From: Pseudomonadota bacterium
GTDB lineage: Bacteria > Pseudomonadota > Gammaproteobacteria > Burkholderiales > Sulfuriferulaceae
NCBI GenBank assembly: GCA_021801025.1
Contig: JAJYYK010000009.1
Location: forward strand, 1-64,000
Direction of reading: 5' to 3'
Length of the DNA stretch: 64,000 bases
A program made the position numbers and the translations under genes. Each line of letters starts with the position of its first letter. Position 1 is the stretch's first letter. This document shows positions 1 to 9,085 of this stretch, piece after piece. The notes below the pieces were generated by a model. The model did no database searches and had not been told where the DNA came from. It saw nothing but the letters and a program-made list of their open reading frames with translations.

Positions 1-214
1 CACAGGCCATGGCAGACAAAGGAAAAAATACACTAAACACCCCACTGACCCACAATAATTTTTTGATCATTTTATATTTCCCCTGAATAAAGTGTACAAC
101 GGGAATATCTTAACAAAACAGCATCGCGGGGCGCATGTGACATAATGACGCACAGCAAATTCAATACAGACTGTTTATGTTATAAATTGCCTCGTGTAAC
201 CCCAAGGAAATTGA

Positions 215-1480
215 ATGACTATCCCTTTACAAACGATGTCCCCCAGAGACACTTGGCTACATAATCTGTTTATACTGCGGCTCTGTGGACTGATGTTACA
301 GATCGGCGTATTAGCGGTGGCCCAATGGAAACTGCATATTCTCTTGCCATTGGCTACGCTGCTGTGGGTGCTTGCGCTGTCAATGGTTTGGGTGGTTCTG
401 ACGGGTTGGCGCTTAACCCGTCTTTGGTCAGTGACGGCATGGACGTATTCAGGTCAATTGCTCGTCGATATGAGCATACTTGGCATGCTGTTGTATTTTA
501 CTGGCGGAGCCAGTAATCCCTTTGTTTCCTTATTTTTGCTGCCAGTGATCATTGCAGCCACCGTATTACCCACACGTTTCGCCTGGGCAATCAGTGGATT
601 AAGCATAGTGACTTACACCTTGTTATCTCATTGGTATGTACCGATGGTGCTACCCAGTGGCGCGGTTGCGTTCCGTTTGCACCTGCTGGGCATGTGGTTG
701 AATTTTATTTTGAGCGCGGTATTAATTACTGGATTTGTCGGCAGGATGGCGCATTCCATCCGCGTGCGCGATCAGGCCTTGGTGCGAATACGCGAACAGC
801 GCCTGCGTGACGAACAAATCGTGGCGTTGGGGAGCCTTGCCGCAGGCGCGGCACATGAACTGTCCACCCCCCTGGCAACGATGAATGTGGTGACGGGTGA
901 ATTGTTGGAAGATTTTACTGAAGACCCTGAACTGCAACCGTCATTGGCATTGCTACAGCAACAAATTGGTCTGTGCAAAAACATTCTGACCCGCCTGACC
1001 CAACAAGCGCAAAACGCAAGAAGCAATTCGGGCCATTTACAAACTGTTGATGCATGGTTATTGTCTGTTCTGGATCAATGGCAATTGATGCGCCCTCAAG
1101 TACAACTACAAATTCGCTGGTTATCGGCATTGCCTGCACCCGAAATAATTGTCGGTGAAGCCTTGGGGCAAGCCGTGTTAAATTTGTGCAACAATGCCGC
1201 CGATGCAGGGAATAACCAGATGGAGCTGGAAGTGACTTGGGATGCGCAAAAAATTCACATTGACATTCTTGATCGTGGCGCAGGCTTTGATTCGGCATGG
1301 CCGCTGGGACTGGGGTTTTTCACCACCAAACATGAACAGGGCGGCAGTGGTATCGGACTCATGTTGGCCAATGCCAGTATTGAACAATACGGCGGCAAGG
1401 TCAGCCTTCATCAACGCAATGACGGAGGTGCCCGCGTAAAGGTAAGTCTGCCGATATTTGTCAGCAAGGAACAGACATGA
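215..1480 (+). CDS. regB: RegB/PrrB/ActS-family redox sensor histidine kinase
   Basis: Membrane sensor kinase of the RegB/ActS family, which senses quinone-pool redox state and phosphorylates RegA. About six hydrophobic segments fill residues 15-175. The family quinone-binding heptapeptide GGASNPF is at 97-103. The H-box has the family form AAHELSTPL with the phosphorylated histidine at 214. Cys254 in IGLCKNILTRL matches the redox-active cysteine of RegB. The N-box (NLCNNAADA) is at 323-331 and G-boxes are at 353-358 and 376-382. The ATG follows an AAGGAA ribosome site. It overlaps the next gene by 4 bp (ATGA), so the two are co-translated. The family role is known; the stimulus in this organism is inferred. 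Confidence 0.93.
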   Translation: MTIPLQTMSPRDTWLHNLFILRLCGLMLQIGVLAVAQWKLHILLPLATLLWVLALSMVWVVLTGWRLTRLWSVTAWTYSGQLLVDMSILGMLLYFTGGASNPFVSLFLLPVIIAATVLPTRFAWAISGLSIVTYTLLSHWYVPMVLPSGAVAFRLHLLGMWLNFILSAVLITGFVGRMAHSIRVRDQALVRIREQRLRDEQIVALGSLAAGAAHELSTPLATMNVVTGELLEDFTEDPELQPSLALLQQQIGLCKNILTRLTQQAQNARSNSGHLQTVDAWLLSVLDQWQLMRPQVQLQIRWLSALPAPEIIVGEALGQAVLNLCNNAADAGNNQMELEVTWDAQKIHIDILDRGAGFDSAWPLGLGFFTTKHEQGGSGIGLMLANASIEQYGGKVSLHQRNDGGARVKVSLPIFVSKEQT

Positions 1481-2031
1481 ACAGCGCCCTGGAACCCGTG
1501 AATGCGTCCTTATTGCTGGTGGATGACGATGCGACATTCTCTATGGTACTGGCCCGGGCACTGGGCAAACGCGGTTTTACAGTTCAATGCGCAAGCGATG
1601 TCAGCCAGGCACTGGAACTGCTGCGCGCTCACACTCCCGATTATGCCGTCATCGATCTGAACATGCCGGGAGACAGTGGACTGGTGCTCATACCACAATT
1701 AAAACAAGCCAACAGTCAGGTGCAAATTGTCATGTTGACCGGCTATGCCAGCATTGCGACCGCAGTCGAAGCCATTAAACTGGGTGCCACACATTATTTA
1801 GCCAAACCTGCGGACGTGACCGATATTGTGACTGCCCTGAGTCGTGACCAGGGTGATGCGCAAATTGAAACACGGCATCAACCTCATTCTGTGCGCCGCC
1901 TGGAATGGGAACACATTCAAGCGGTACTGACCGCGCACGATGGCAACATCTCAGCGACCGCACGGGCACTCAACATGCATCGACGCACCTTGCAGCGCAA
2001 GCTGTTCAAACGACCTGTTCAGGAGCATTAG
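1477..2031 (+). CDS. regA: RegA/PrrA/ActR-family response regulator
   Basis: Partner response regulator of the kinase just upstream. The receiver domain spans about residues 11-125, with the acidic pocket at 16-18, the phospho-acceptor Asp60 (VIDLNMPGDSG) and the conserved Lys110. A short linker leads to a Fis-type helix-turn-helix (about 145-180; NISATARALNMHRRTLQRK), the arrangement of RegA/PrrA/ActR. Its length of 184 residues is normal for the family. Homologues control photosynthesis, CO2 and N2 fixation, hydrogenase and terminal oxidase genes; the targets here cannot be read from the window. Confidence 0.93.
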   Translation: MNSALEPVNASLLLVDDDATFSMVLARALGKRGFTVQCASDVSQALELLRAHTPDYAVIDLNMPGDSGLVLIPQLKQANSQVQIVMLTGYASIATAVEAIKLGATHYLAKPADVTDIVTALSRDQGDAQIETRHQPHSVRRLEWEHIQAVLTAHDGNISATARALNMHRRTLQRKLFKRPVQEH

Positions 2032-2125
2032 TGTTACGGGTATAGATGCGCTGTGCTTATCCAGCTTGAGGAATGGCGATGAGCTGCGAATAATATTGAT
2101 TAAACAATAACCAGTCTGCTGCCGT

Positions 2126-3046
2126 TTACACGGTCAAACCATCCGGCACAGTATGCCCGGCCAGCCACTGTGCAACCGTTTGTTTTTTTCCCCCAGGCAT
2201 TTGCAATTCGGTGATGCACAATGCACCTTGCCCACAAGCAATCACGATACCTTGCTCATCAGCGCGCAGCACTTTACCCGGCGCACCGCTATCAGCCAGA
2301 GTTTTCGCTTGCCAAACTTTAACCGGCTTGTCTTGCCACAGCAACCACGCCCCTGGCGCAGGGTTAAAAGCACGTACTTTGCGCTCAATCTGTTCGGCAG
2401 TTTCACGAAAATCAATCTGCGCTTCGCTACGGCTGATTTTGCTGGCGTAGGTCACGCCTTCTAAGGGTTGCATATGGGCGGTCAAAGTGCCGGAAGCAGC
2501 CCGTTGCAAAGCTTCGACGATTAATTCCCCGCCCAGAACAGCAAGCTTGTCGTGCAGGCTACCCAATGTGTCGGAAGGACTGATGTCCATGGCTTGCTGC
2601 AAACAAATCGCCCCCGTATCCAGGCCCGCATCCATTTGCATGATGGCAATACCTGTTTGCGTGTCACCTGCAGCAATTGCCCGATGGATGGGTGCTGCGC
2701 CGCGCCAGCGAGGAAGCAGTGATGCATGGATATTAAGACAACCCAAACGGGGGATTTCCAATACCGCAAGGGGCAAAATTTGCCCATAAGCCGCCACCAC
2801 CATGACATCTGGCGAAAGCGCCTGCAATTCGCTTTGAAGCATTGCATCACGCAAAGTGGTGGGTTGCCATACTGGCAGGTTCAGCGCTAATGCGGCTTGT
2901 TTCACTGCGCTGGGCACCAGTTTCATGCCTCGCCCGGAAGGACGATCGGGTTGAGTCAGCACTGCAATAATTTCATGTCCCGCCTGATACAAAGCCAGCA
3001 AAGCGGTACGCGCAAATTCCGGGGTACCGGCAAAAACAATACGCAT
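2126..3046 (-). CDS. fmt: Methionyl-tRNA formyltransferase
   Basis: Formylates the initiator Met-tRNA with 10-formyl-tetrahydrofolate in the cytoplasm. The catalytic triad is visible: Asn105 and His107 in CLNIHASLLPRWRG, and Asp143 in DAGLDTGA, matching Asn106/His108/Asp144 of the E. coli enzyme. The N-terminal formyltransferase fold is followed by the C-terminal OB-like domain from about residue 205. Length 306 is typical. The start ATG shares one base with the def stop (TAATG), so def-fmt is a translationally coupled operon, as in many bacteria. Confidence 0.97.
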   Translation of the reverse strand: MRIVFAGTPEFARTALLALYQAGHEIIAVLTQPDRPSGRGMKLVPSAVKQAALALNLPVWQPTTLRDAMLQSELQALSPDVMVVAAYGQILPLAVLEIPRLGCLNIHASLLPRWRGAAPIHRAIAAGDTQTGIAIMQMDAGLDTGAICLQQAMDISPSDTLGSLHDKLAVLGGELIVEALQRAASGTLTAHMQPLEGVTYASKISRSEAQIDFRETAEQIERKVRAFNPAPGAWLLWQDKPVKVWQAKTLADSGAPGKVLRADEQGIVIACGQGALCITELQMPGGKKQTVAQWLAGHTVPDGLTV

Positions 3047-3549
3047 TACATGGTTTCCCGCAGGCGTTTTTTGAGTTTGGTACGAATACGGTTCTGTTTC
3101 AATGTGGAAAGATATTGGACAAACACTTTCCCCAAGAGATGATCCATTTCATGCTGGACGCACACCGCCAGCAAACCTTCGGCATTCAGTTCAAAAGACT
3201 TTCCGTTCAAGTCCAAAGCACGGACCCGCACACGCTCCGCACGGGTCACTTTGTCATAAATACCCGGCACTGACAGACAGCCTTCTTCCCGTTCAACCTC
3301 TCCAGTCGAACCGATTAGTTTTGGGTTGATCAGCACGTGCAGGTCATTTTGTGCTTCGCTGATGTCAATCAGCAACAGCTGGATATGACGGTCAACCTGG
3401 GTAGCAGCCAAACCAATGCCCGGTGCGGCATACATGGTCTCAGCCATATCAGCGGCCAATTGGCGAATACTGTCATCAACCTGTTGAATGGGTTTTGCCC
3501 GGGTATAAAGGCGTTCATCCGGGTAACGCAAAATATTTAATTTAGCCAT
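3046..3549 (-). CDS. def: Peptide deformylase
   Basis: Removes the N-formyl group from nascent proteins. All three family motifs are present: GIGLAATQ (44-51), EEGCLS with the metal ligand Cys91, and QHEMDH with ligands His133 and His137 and catalytic Glu134. At 167 residues it has the usual length of a type 1 (Gram-negative) deformylase. It is first in an operon with fmt and divergent from the LysM gene, so the 170 bp between them must hold both promoters. Confidence 0.97.
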   Translation of the reverse strand: MAKLNILRYPDERLYTRAKPIQQVDDSIRQLAADMAETMYAAPGIGLAATQVDRHIQLLLIDISEAQNDLHVLINPKLIGSTGEVEREEGCLSVPGIYDKVTRAERVRVRALDLNGKSFELNAEGLLAVCVQHEMDHLLGKVFVQYLSTLKQNRIRTKLKKRLRETM

Positions 3550-3719
3550 AATTACACTTGTCTGCCTGAATAATTAAACGCAAAAGCCTCGCAAAATTTC
3601 GTTCAATCTGGCATATTATACGTGTGCAGGGTCATCATGTCGCGTTTTGTCACACCAACCAGGTTGATGAACGGCGTTAACGCGCATCGATTGATCCACC
3701 CTATCACTAGAGAGGCCTT

Positions 3720-4739
3720 ATGAGAATTCCCGTTATCGCGCTGTTCTGTCTTAGCCTTTTGTCTGTCGCCAGCCGGGCTGATGATTTACCGTTGCAAGAC
3801 AATGCACCTGCCCGATATACCGTGGTGAAAGGTGATACGTTGTGGGGTATCTCTGCAAAATTCCTGAAAGACCCATGGCAATGGCCACAAATCTGGGGAA
3901 TGAACAAAGCTGAAATTAAAAACCCACACTGGATTTATCCAGGCAATATTATTGTTCTCAACATGCATGACGGCGTACCCCAGTTGACACTGGAAACACC
4001 AAACGAAAACAGCAATGACCTGGTCACAGTCAAATTATCGCCCACCGTGCATAGCGAAGCGCTCAACCGCAGTGGTGTTTTGCCCATTCCCGCTGACATG
4101 CTGCGCAGCTTTGAGAACCAGGCACTGGTACTGGATAAAGACGGCTTGGCAAACAGCCCGAAAATCATTGAATTTGAAGACACGCATATTGTGGTAGGTA
4201 CCGGCGATGAAGTCTATGCTACCAGTGATCACAGTCACACCACACATTGGAAAATTGTACGCGCAGGCCAGGCAATTATTGATCCAGTCAGCAAGGAAAT
4301 TTTAGGTTACAGTGCCGACTATATGGGCGAGGCCCGCACCGTCACACCCGGAAATCCCCAGCGCATCGCCATCGTTTCCAGTATCAGCGAGGTCCAGGAT
4401 AAAGACCGCCTGGTGCCTGCCGAAGACGACTACACTTTTCGTTATATTCCGCACGCGCCAGATGCCATCATCAATGGGCGCGTCATCTCGGCCCTGGGCG
4501 TCATGACCGAAGCGGGACGTTACAACAGCATCATGATCAACAAAGGCGCACGCGATGGCCTTGAAAAAGGCGATGTATTGGCCATTTATCGCGCCCCACG
4601 ACAAAAAGATGGCTTAAAAATCCCCCCTTCCCGCAGTGCTTTGTGTATGATTTATCGCGTATTTAACAAGGTCTCTTATGCGCTAATTATGGATTCCACC
4701 TATCCGGTAAGCGCTTTGGATGTGGTTCGCAATCCATAG
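3720..4739 (+). CDS. LysM-domain secreted protein upstream of dprA
   Basis: Exported protein with a Sec signal peptide (residues 1-20, cleavage near SRA/DD) followed by one LysM peptidoglycan-binding domain (about 33-83; YTVVKGDTLWGISAKFL, then the family-typical WQWPQIWG and PGNIIVL). The remaining 250 residues have no motif I recognise. Proteins with this layout sit beside dprA or topA in many betaproteobacteria. It probably binds the cell wall in the periplasm, but its exact role is not known. It lies 9 bp before dprA in the same direction. Confidence 0.85.
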   Translation: MRIPVIALFCLSLLSVASRADDLPLQDNAPARYTVVKGDTLWGISAKFLKDPWQWPQIWGMNKAEIKNPHWIYPGNIIVLNMHDGVPQLTLETPNENSNDLVTVKLSPTVHSEALNRSGVLPIPADMLRSFENQALVLDKDGLANSPKIIEFEDTHIVVGTGDEVYATSDHSHTTHWKIVRAGQAIIDPVSKEILGYSADYMGEARTVTPGNPQRIAIVSSISEVQDKDRLVPAEDDYTFRYIPHAPDAIINGRVISALGVMTEAGRYNSIMINKGARDGLEKGDVLAIYRAPRQKDGLKIPPSRSALCMIYRVFNKVSYALIMDSTYPVSALDVVRNP

Positions 4740-4748
4740 GGGCGAAAT

Positions 4749-5846
4749 TTGAGTGTACCCTTGACTGCTCTGAGCACCGAAGAGCGTAATGCCTGGCTGG
4801 GTCTAACGCACACACCCAGATTGGGTAATGTGCAGATACGCGCACTGCTCACGGCATTGGGCAGTCCGCAAGCCATCTATGCCGCGCCATCGGCTTTGCT
4901 TCGGCAATACCTTGCCGAGCCTGTTGTGCAAGCGATCGCCGCAGGCATTGATGAGGCGCGCATTCAACCCGCACTGGATTGGTTGGCACAAGCGGGCAAC
5001 CAGCTTCTGACCCTGGCCGATTCCGATTATCCGCCACGTCTGTTACAAATCAGCGATCCCCCACCCGTGCTGTATCTGAAAGGCCGCCGCGAACTGCTCA
5101 CCCGCCCCATGCTGGCCGTGGTAGGCAGTCGTAATGCCAGCGCACAAGGCATACGTGACGCACATGCCTTTGCCCACAGCCTGTCCGATGCGGGGCTCAC
5201 GATTGCCAGCGGTTTGGCACTGGGTATTGACACCGCAGCGCACGAAGGCGCATTGGCGGGATCCGCCAGCACAGTGGCGGTCATGGGAACCGGTCTGGAT
5301 ATTGTTTACCCTGCCCGTAACCGGCAACTGGCGTTACGCATTGCCGATTATGGGGTGATTGTGAGTGAGTTCGCGCCCGGCACACCGTCTGTGGCCAGCA
5401 ATTTCCCCCGACGCAACCGCATTATCAGTGGGTTGAGTCAAGGTTGTTTGGTCATCGAAGCCGCCCTGCACAGCGGATCGCTGATCACCGCCCGCCAGGC
5501 ATTAGAGCAAGGCCGTGAGATTTTTGCCTTGCCGGGTTCCATTCATTCGCCTTTTTCACGAGGGTGTCATGCACTGATCAAACAGGGTGCCAAATTGGTG
5601 GAGTCAGCACAAGATGTGTTGGACGAATTGAATTGGGCCGTACACGTCGATATTGAAAAAACGCCTGTGCAAGAGGATACCGACGACCCCATCTGGATCC
5701 ATTTGGGCCATGCACCGATGACTTTAGACAGCTTAATTGAGTGCACCGGGTTGACGGCATCCACACTTTCCGCCATGCTGTTGGACAGAGAGCTTGCTGG
5801 GCAAGTGGCAACCTTGCCAGGCGGCCTGTACCAGAGGACACGATAA
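4749..5846 (+). CDS. dprA: DNA-processing protein DprA
   Basis: Cytoplasmic single-strand DNA-binding protein that loads RecA on incoming DNA during natural transformation. The Rossmann-like core shows AVVGSRNAS, SGLALGIDTAAH, GTGLDIVYP and NFPRRNRIISGLS, all signatures of the family. A C-terminal winged-helix domain follows from about residue 300. I chose the TTG at 4749 because an AGGGG ribosome site lies six bases upstream and no ATG is available near the family N-terminus. Its presence fits competence but does not prove it. Confidence 0.93.
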   Translation: MSVPLTALSTEERNAWLGLTHTPRLGNVQIRALLTALGSPQAIYAAPSALLRQYLAEPVVQAIAAGIDEARIQPALDWLAQAGNQLLTLADSDYPPRLLQISDPPPVLYLKGRRELLTRPMLAVVGSRNASAQGIRDAHAFAHSLSDAGLTIASGLALGIDTAAHEGALAGSASTVAVMGTGLDIVYPARNRQLALRIADYGVIVSEFAPGTPSVASNFPRRNRIISGLSQGCLVIEAALHSGSLITARQALEQGREIFALPGSIHSPFSRGCHALIKQGAKLVESAQDVLDELNWAVHVDIEKTPVQEDTDDPIWIHLGHAPMTLDSLIECTGLTASTLSAMLLDRELAGQVATLPGGLYQRTR

Positions 5847-5848
5847 AA

Positions 5849-6310
5849 ATGTTTGAAATTTTACTTTTTTTGTTTGGGCACTACGCGCAAATTGAAGCGA
5901 CCCCAGACCGCAATACGCTAGCGATTAAACTTAACGCAGCGGGCTTTGAAATGAGTGAAATTGAACAGATCCTTGATTGGCTGGGTAATTTAAACGAAAT
6001 CAATTCACCGGCTTACCCCGAAAAACTGCTTGAGAGCCATGCCGAACGGGTTTATACCACCGAAGAGTTGCACCGGCTGGATCTGTCTGGTTTGAGTTTC
6101 CTGGCATTCATGCAGCAGTCCGGCATGATCAATACCGTGCAGCGCGAATGGATTATTCATCAAGTCATGGCGCTGAAAGAAAGCGAACACGTTGAACAAC
6201 AATTACGCTGGATTACGCTGGTTGCGCTCTGGAGCCAACACCCTGATCAAAGTATCTTGCTGTTAGAAGACCTGCTGTTTAACCAAGACGCCACACCTAC
6301 CCTGCACTGA
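5849..6310 (+). CDS. smg: Smg family protein (DUF494)
   Basis: Small cytoplasmic protein of 153 residues of the Smg/DUF494 family, which is found next to dprA (smf) in many proteobacteria. The start at 5849 gives the conserved N-terminus MFEILLFLFGHY; the frame stays open upstream but only inside dprA. The sequence is rich in acidic and leucine residues, with no catalytic motif. Its molecular function is not established. It lies 2 bp after dprA and 9 bp before topA, so the four genes from the LysM protein to topA look like one operon. Confidence 0.9.
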   Translation: MFEILLFLFGHYAQIEATPDRNTLAIKLNAAGFEMSEIEQILDWLGNLNEINSPAYPEKLLESHAERVYTTEELHRLDLSGLSFLAFMQQSGMINTVQREWIIHQVMALKESEHVEQQLRWITLVALWSQHPDQSILLLEDLLFNQDATPTLH

Positions 6311-6319
6311 GCCCTGTAC

Positions 6320-8989
6320 ATGTCAACACTCGTTATTGTCGAATCGCCTTCCAAAGCCAAAACCCTCAAAAAATACTTGGGCGATGATTATGAAATTCTG
6401 GCCAGTTACGGGCATGTACGTGATTTGGTGCCAAAAAACGGCGCGGTCGATACCGAACACGATTTCGCCATGCAGTACCAACTCATTGAGCGCAATGAAC
6501 GACATGTAACGAGCATTCTGAAAGCCGCACGCAAAGCTGACCGCATTCTGCTGGCAACTGACCCGGATCGTGAAGGGGAAGCCATTGCCTGGCATTTGTC
6601 CGAAATTTTACGTGAGGCGCGCATTACCCCCAAGGTACCCATCGCCCGGATAGAGTTTCACGAAGTGACCCCCACAGCCATTCGGGAAGCGGTGGCTCAC
6701 CCGCGTGAAGTGGCCATGCCTTTGGTAGATGCCCAGCAAGCGCGGCGGGCTCTGGATTACCTGGTAGGATTTAACCTCTCGCCCCTGTTATGGCGAAAAA
6801 TCAGCCCCGGTTTGTCCGCTGGACGGGTACAAAGCCCGGCTTTACGTTTGATTGTAGAGCGTGAAATTGAAATTGAACGCTTCGTTGCGCGTGAATATTG
6901 GTCCGTGCATTTGGACAGCCATAAAGCCCAACAGCCCTTTTCCGCCCGTCTGATTCAATTCGATGGCAACAAGCTGGAACAATTCAGCCTGCCGGATCAA
7001 ACCGCCATGCAGGCTGTACTGGATCAATTGCTGACTGCCCGCACCGCCAGCGTGCTGAACATTGAGAAGAAGCGCAAGGTACGGCATGCTGCCGCACCGT
7101 TCACCACCTCTACGCTGCAACAGGAGGCCGTGCGCAAACTGGGTATGACCACAGATCGCGTCATGCGCACTGCACAACAGCTGTACGAAGGTATCGACAC
7201 CGGCAAAGGCGCAACCGGTCTGATTACCTACATGCGTACTGATGCGGTCAATTTGGCCAAAGATGCCATCGCAGATGTTCGCCAATACATCGACAGTCAT
7301 TTTTCCGCCGATTACCTGCCGGATGCTCCAGTGTACTACCGCAACAAATCCAAAAATGCCCAGGAAGCGCACGAAGCCATCCGTCCTACGGCGATAGCAC
7401 GCACCCCGGACTCGCTGCGCCCTTTCTTAACCAGCGACCAGGCCAAGCTGTACGAGCTCATCTGGAAACGCACGTTGGCCTGCCAAATGACCCCAGCGCA
7501 ATTCGATACCGTCAGCGTGGATCTGGCCGTTGGGCAAGACAAACACCGCTTTCGTGCCAATGGGCAAGTATTGGCATTCCCCGGTTTTATCGCGGTGTAT
7601 CAAGAAAATCTGGATGACAGCGCAGAGGAAACCGATACCCGCTTGCCTGCTCTGGAAATAGGTGAAACGCTGCCCATCGACAAGCTGTACAGCGAGCAAC
7701 ACCACACCCAGGCACCACCACGTTACACTGAAGCCAGCCTGGTCAAAACCCTGGAAGAATATGGCATAGGCCGTCCCTCTACCTATGCCAGCATTATTTC
7801 CACCCTCAAAGACCGTGAATACGTCGATCTGGACAAAAAACGTTTTATCCCCACACCCACCGGGCGTTTGGTGAACTGTTTTCTGACTACCCATTTCACC
7901 CATTATGTGGACTATGATTTCACCGCCCGGCTGGAAGACAAGCTGGATGATGTCGCCAACGGCGAAATGCCCTATATCCCACTGCTGGGGGAATTTTGGC
8001 GTGAATTTTCCGCCACCTTGCAAGCCAAGGCCGATGTCGCACGAGGCTGTCCCATCGAGGACGAAGTGTGTCCGAAATGCGGCGGAAAACTGTTCCTGCA
8101 AGCCAGCAAACGCGGCTTATTCATCGGTTGCTCCAACTACCCGGAATGTGATTTTACCCGGCCATTCAATCAAACGGCCGAGCAGGAACCCATGATGTTG
8201 GGTACAGACCCCGCCACTGGACAAGATATTCATCTGCTCAATGGACGTTACGGTTGGTATGTGCAAGTAGGCGCCACGCCGGAAGACAAAACCATTAAAC
8301 CGCGCCGCGCCAGCTGGCCTAAAGCCATCCCCATAGAACAAGCCACATTAGACCAGGCACTGATCCTGCTCTCACTGCCAAGAACCCTGGGAGTGCACCC
8401 GGAAACCGGACTGGAAATTGTTGCCAACATTGGCCGTTTCGGCCCCTATTTGCAACACAACGGAAAATTCAAATCGATCCCGAAAACCGATGACGTGTAC
8501 AGCGTTGAATTGCCCCGCGCACTGGAAATCCTCAGCCAGCCCGCAGGTCCGCGCGCGCAGGCCATGGCCGGAAAACTTTTGGGCGAACACCCGGAAGACA
8601 AAAAGCCAGTGACCTTGCATGAAGGGCGCTATGGCTGGTATGTCAAACATGGCGCGCTCAACGCCACCCTGCCCAAAGATGTGAGCAGTGAAGAAATCAA
8701 CCTGGACGATGCACTGATTTTGTTGGCACAACGCGCTGAAAAAGCACCCGTCAAAAAAACCAGAGCCAAAGCCAAAACCACGGTCAAAACAGGTGGCAAA
8801 GCAACACCTGCCACCAAGAAAAAACCTGCCGCCACGACAACGAAATCCCCTGCCAAAAAAACCACAGCGGCCAAAACACCTGCGAAACCAGGTGCCAAAA
8901 AAACTGCCGCAGCAAAACCGGCGTCAAAGGCTAAAACCACCGTAAAAACAAAAGCGGTTAGCAAAACGCCCAAGGCTGAAGTGAAATAA
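6320..8989 (+). CDS. topA: DNA topoisomerase I
   Basis: Type IA topoisomerase that relaxes negative supercoils. The toprim domain has Glu8 (VIVESPSKAK) and the acidic triad around 81-85 (TDPDREGEA). The active-site tyrosine is Tyr304 in GLITYMRTD. A four-cysteine zinc-ribbon follows near 575-610 (CPKCGG then CSNYPEC), then repeated topoisomerase C-terminal modules with GRYGWYV and GRFGPYLQ. The last 80 residues are a Lys/Ala/Thr/Pro-rich basic tail. Such tails occur in proteobacterial TopA and probably add DNA or RNA polymerase binding. Length 889 is normal with the tail. Confidence 0.97.
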   Translation: MSTLVIVESPSKAKTLKKYLGDDYEILASYGHVRDLVPKNGAVDTEHDFAMQYQLIERNERHVTSILKAARKADRILLATDPDREGEAIAWHLSEILREARITPKVPIARIEFHEVTPTAIREAVAHPREVAMPLVDAQQARRALDYLVGFNLSPLLWRKISPGLSAGRVQSPALRLIVEREIEIERFVAREYWSVHLDSHKAQQPFSARLIQFDGNKLEQFSLPDQTAMQAVLDQLLTARTASVLNIEKKRKVRHAAAPFTTSTLQQEAVRKLGMTTDRVMRTAQQLYEGIDTGKGATGLITYMRTDAVNLAKDAIADVRQYIDSHFSADYLPDAPVYYRNKSKNAQEAHEAIRPTAIARTPDSLRPFLTSDQAKLYELIWKRTLACQMTPAQFDTVSVDLAVGQDKHRFRANGQVLAFPGFIAVYQENLDDSAEETDTRLPALEIGETLPIDKLYSEQHHTQAPPRYTEASLVKTLEEYGIGRPSTYASIISTLKDREYVDLDKKRFIPTPTGRLVNCFLTTHFTHYVDYDFTARLEDKLDDVANGEMPYIPLLGEFWREFSATLQAKADVARGCPIEDEVCPKCGGKLFLQASKRGLFIGCSNYPECDFTRPFNQTAEQEPMMLGTDPATGQDIHLLNGRYGWYVQVGATPEDKTIKPRRASWPKAIPIEQATLDQALILLSLPRTLGVHPETGLEIVANIGRFGPYLQHNGKFKSIPKTDDVYSVELPRALEILSQPAGPRAQAMAGKLLGEHPEDKKPVTLHEGRYGWYVKHGALNATLPKDVSSEEINLDDALILLAQRAEKAPVKKTRAKAKTTVKTGGKATPATKKKPAATTTKSPAKKTTAAKTPAKPGAKKTAAAKPASKAKTTVKTKAVSKTPKAEVK

Positions 8990-9027
8990 TATCCACCCGG
9001 CAGTAACGCGTGTTTCAAATCATGGCA

Positions 9028-9085
9028 ATGGAAACCGGTTCATGGGTGTGCGATACGCTTATCGATTGAATCCGGTTCATTCCAT
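9028..9085. terminator. Imperfect hairpin between convergent topA and acyltransferase genes
   Basis: The arm ATGGAAACCGG (9028-9038) can pair with CCGGT (9072-9076) plus TTCCAT (9080-9085) across a three-base bulge. It sits where two convergent genes meet and overlaps the end of the acyltransferase frame. There is no T-run, so it is only a possible terminator. Confidence 0.3.

Noticed and set aside
1-214. RegA-type or sigma-54 site upstream of regB
   Set aside because: Only a weak TATAAA-like -10 near 180 is visible; no palindromic GCGNC motif or GG-N10-GC pair stood out.
7427-8101. Minus-strand frame of 224 codons inside topA
   Set aside because: Antisense to conserved topoisomerase motifs; no ribosome site or domain.
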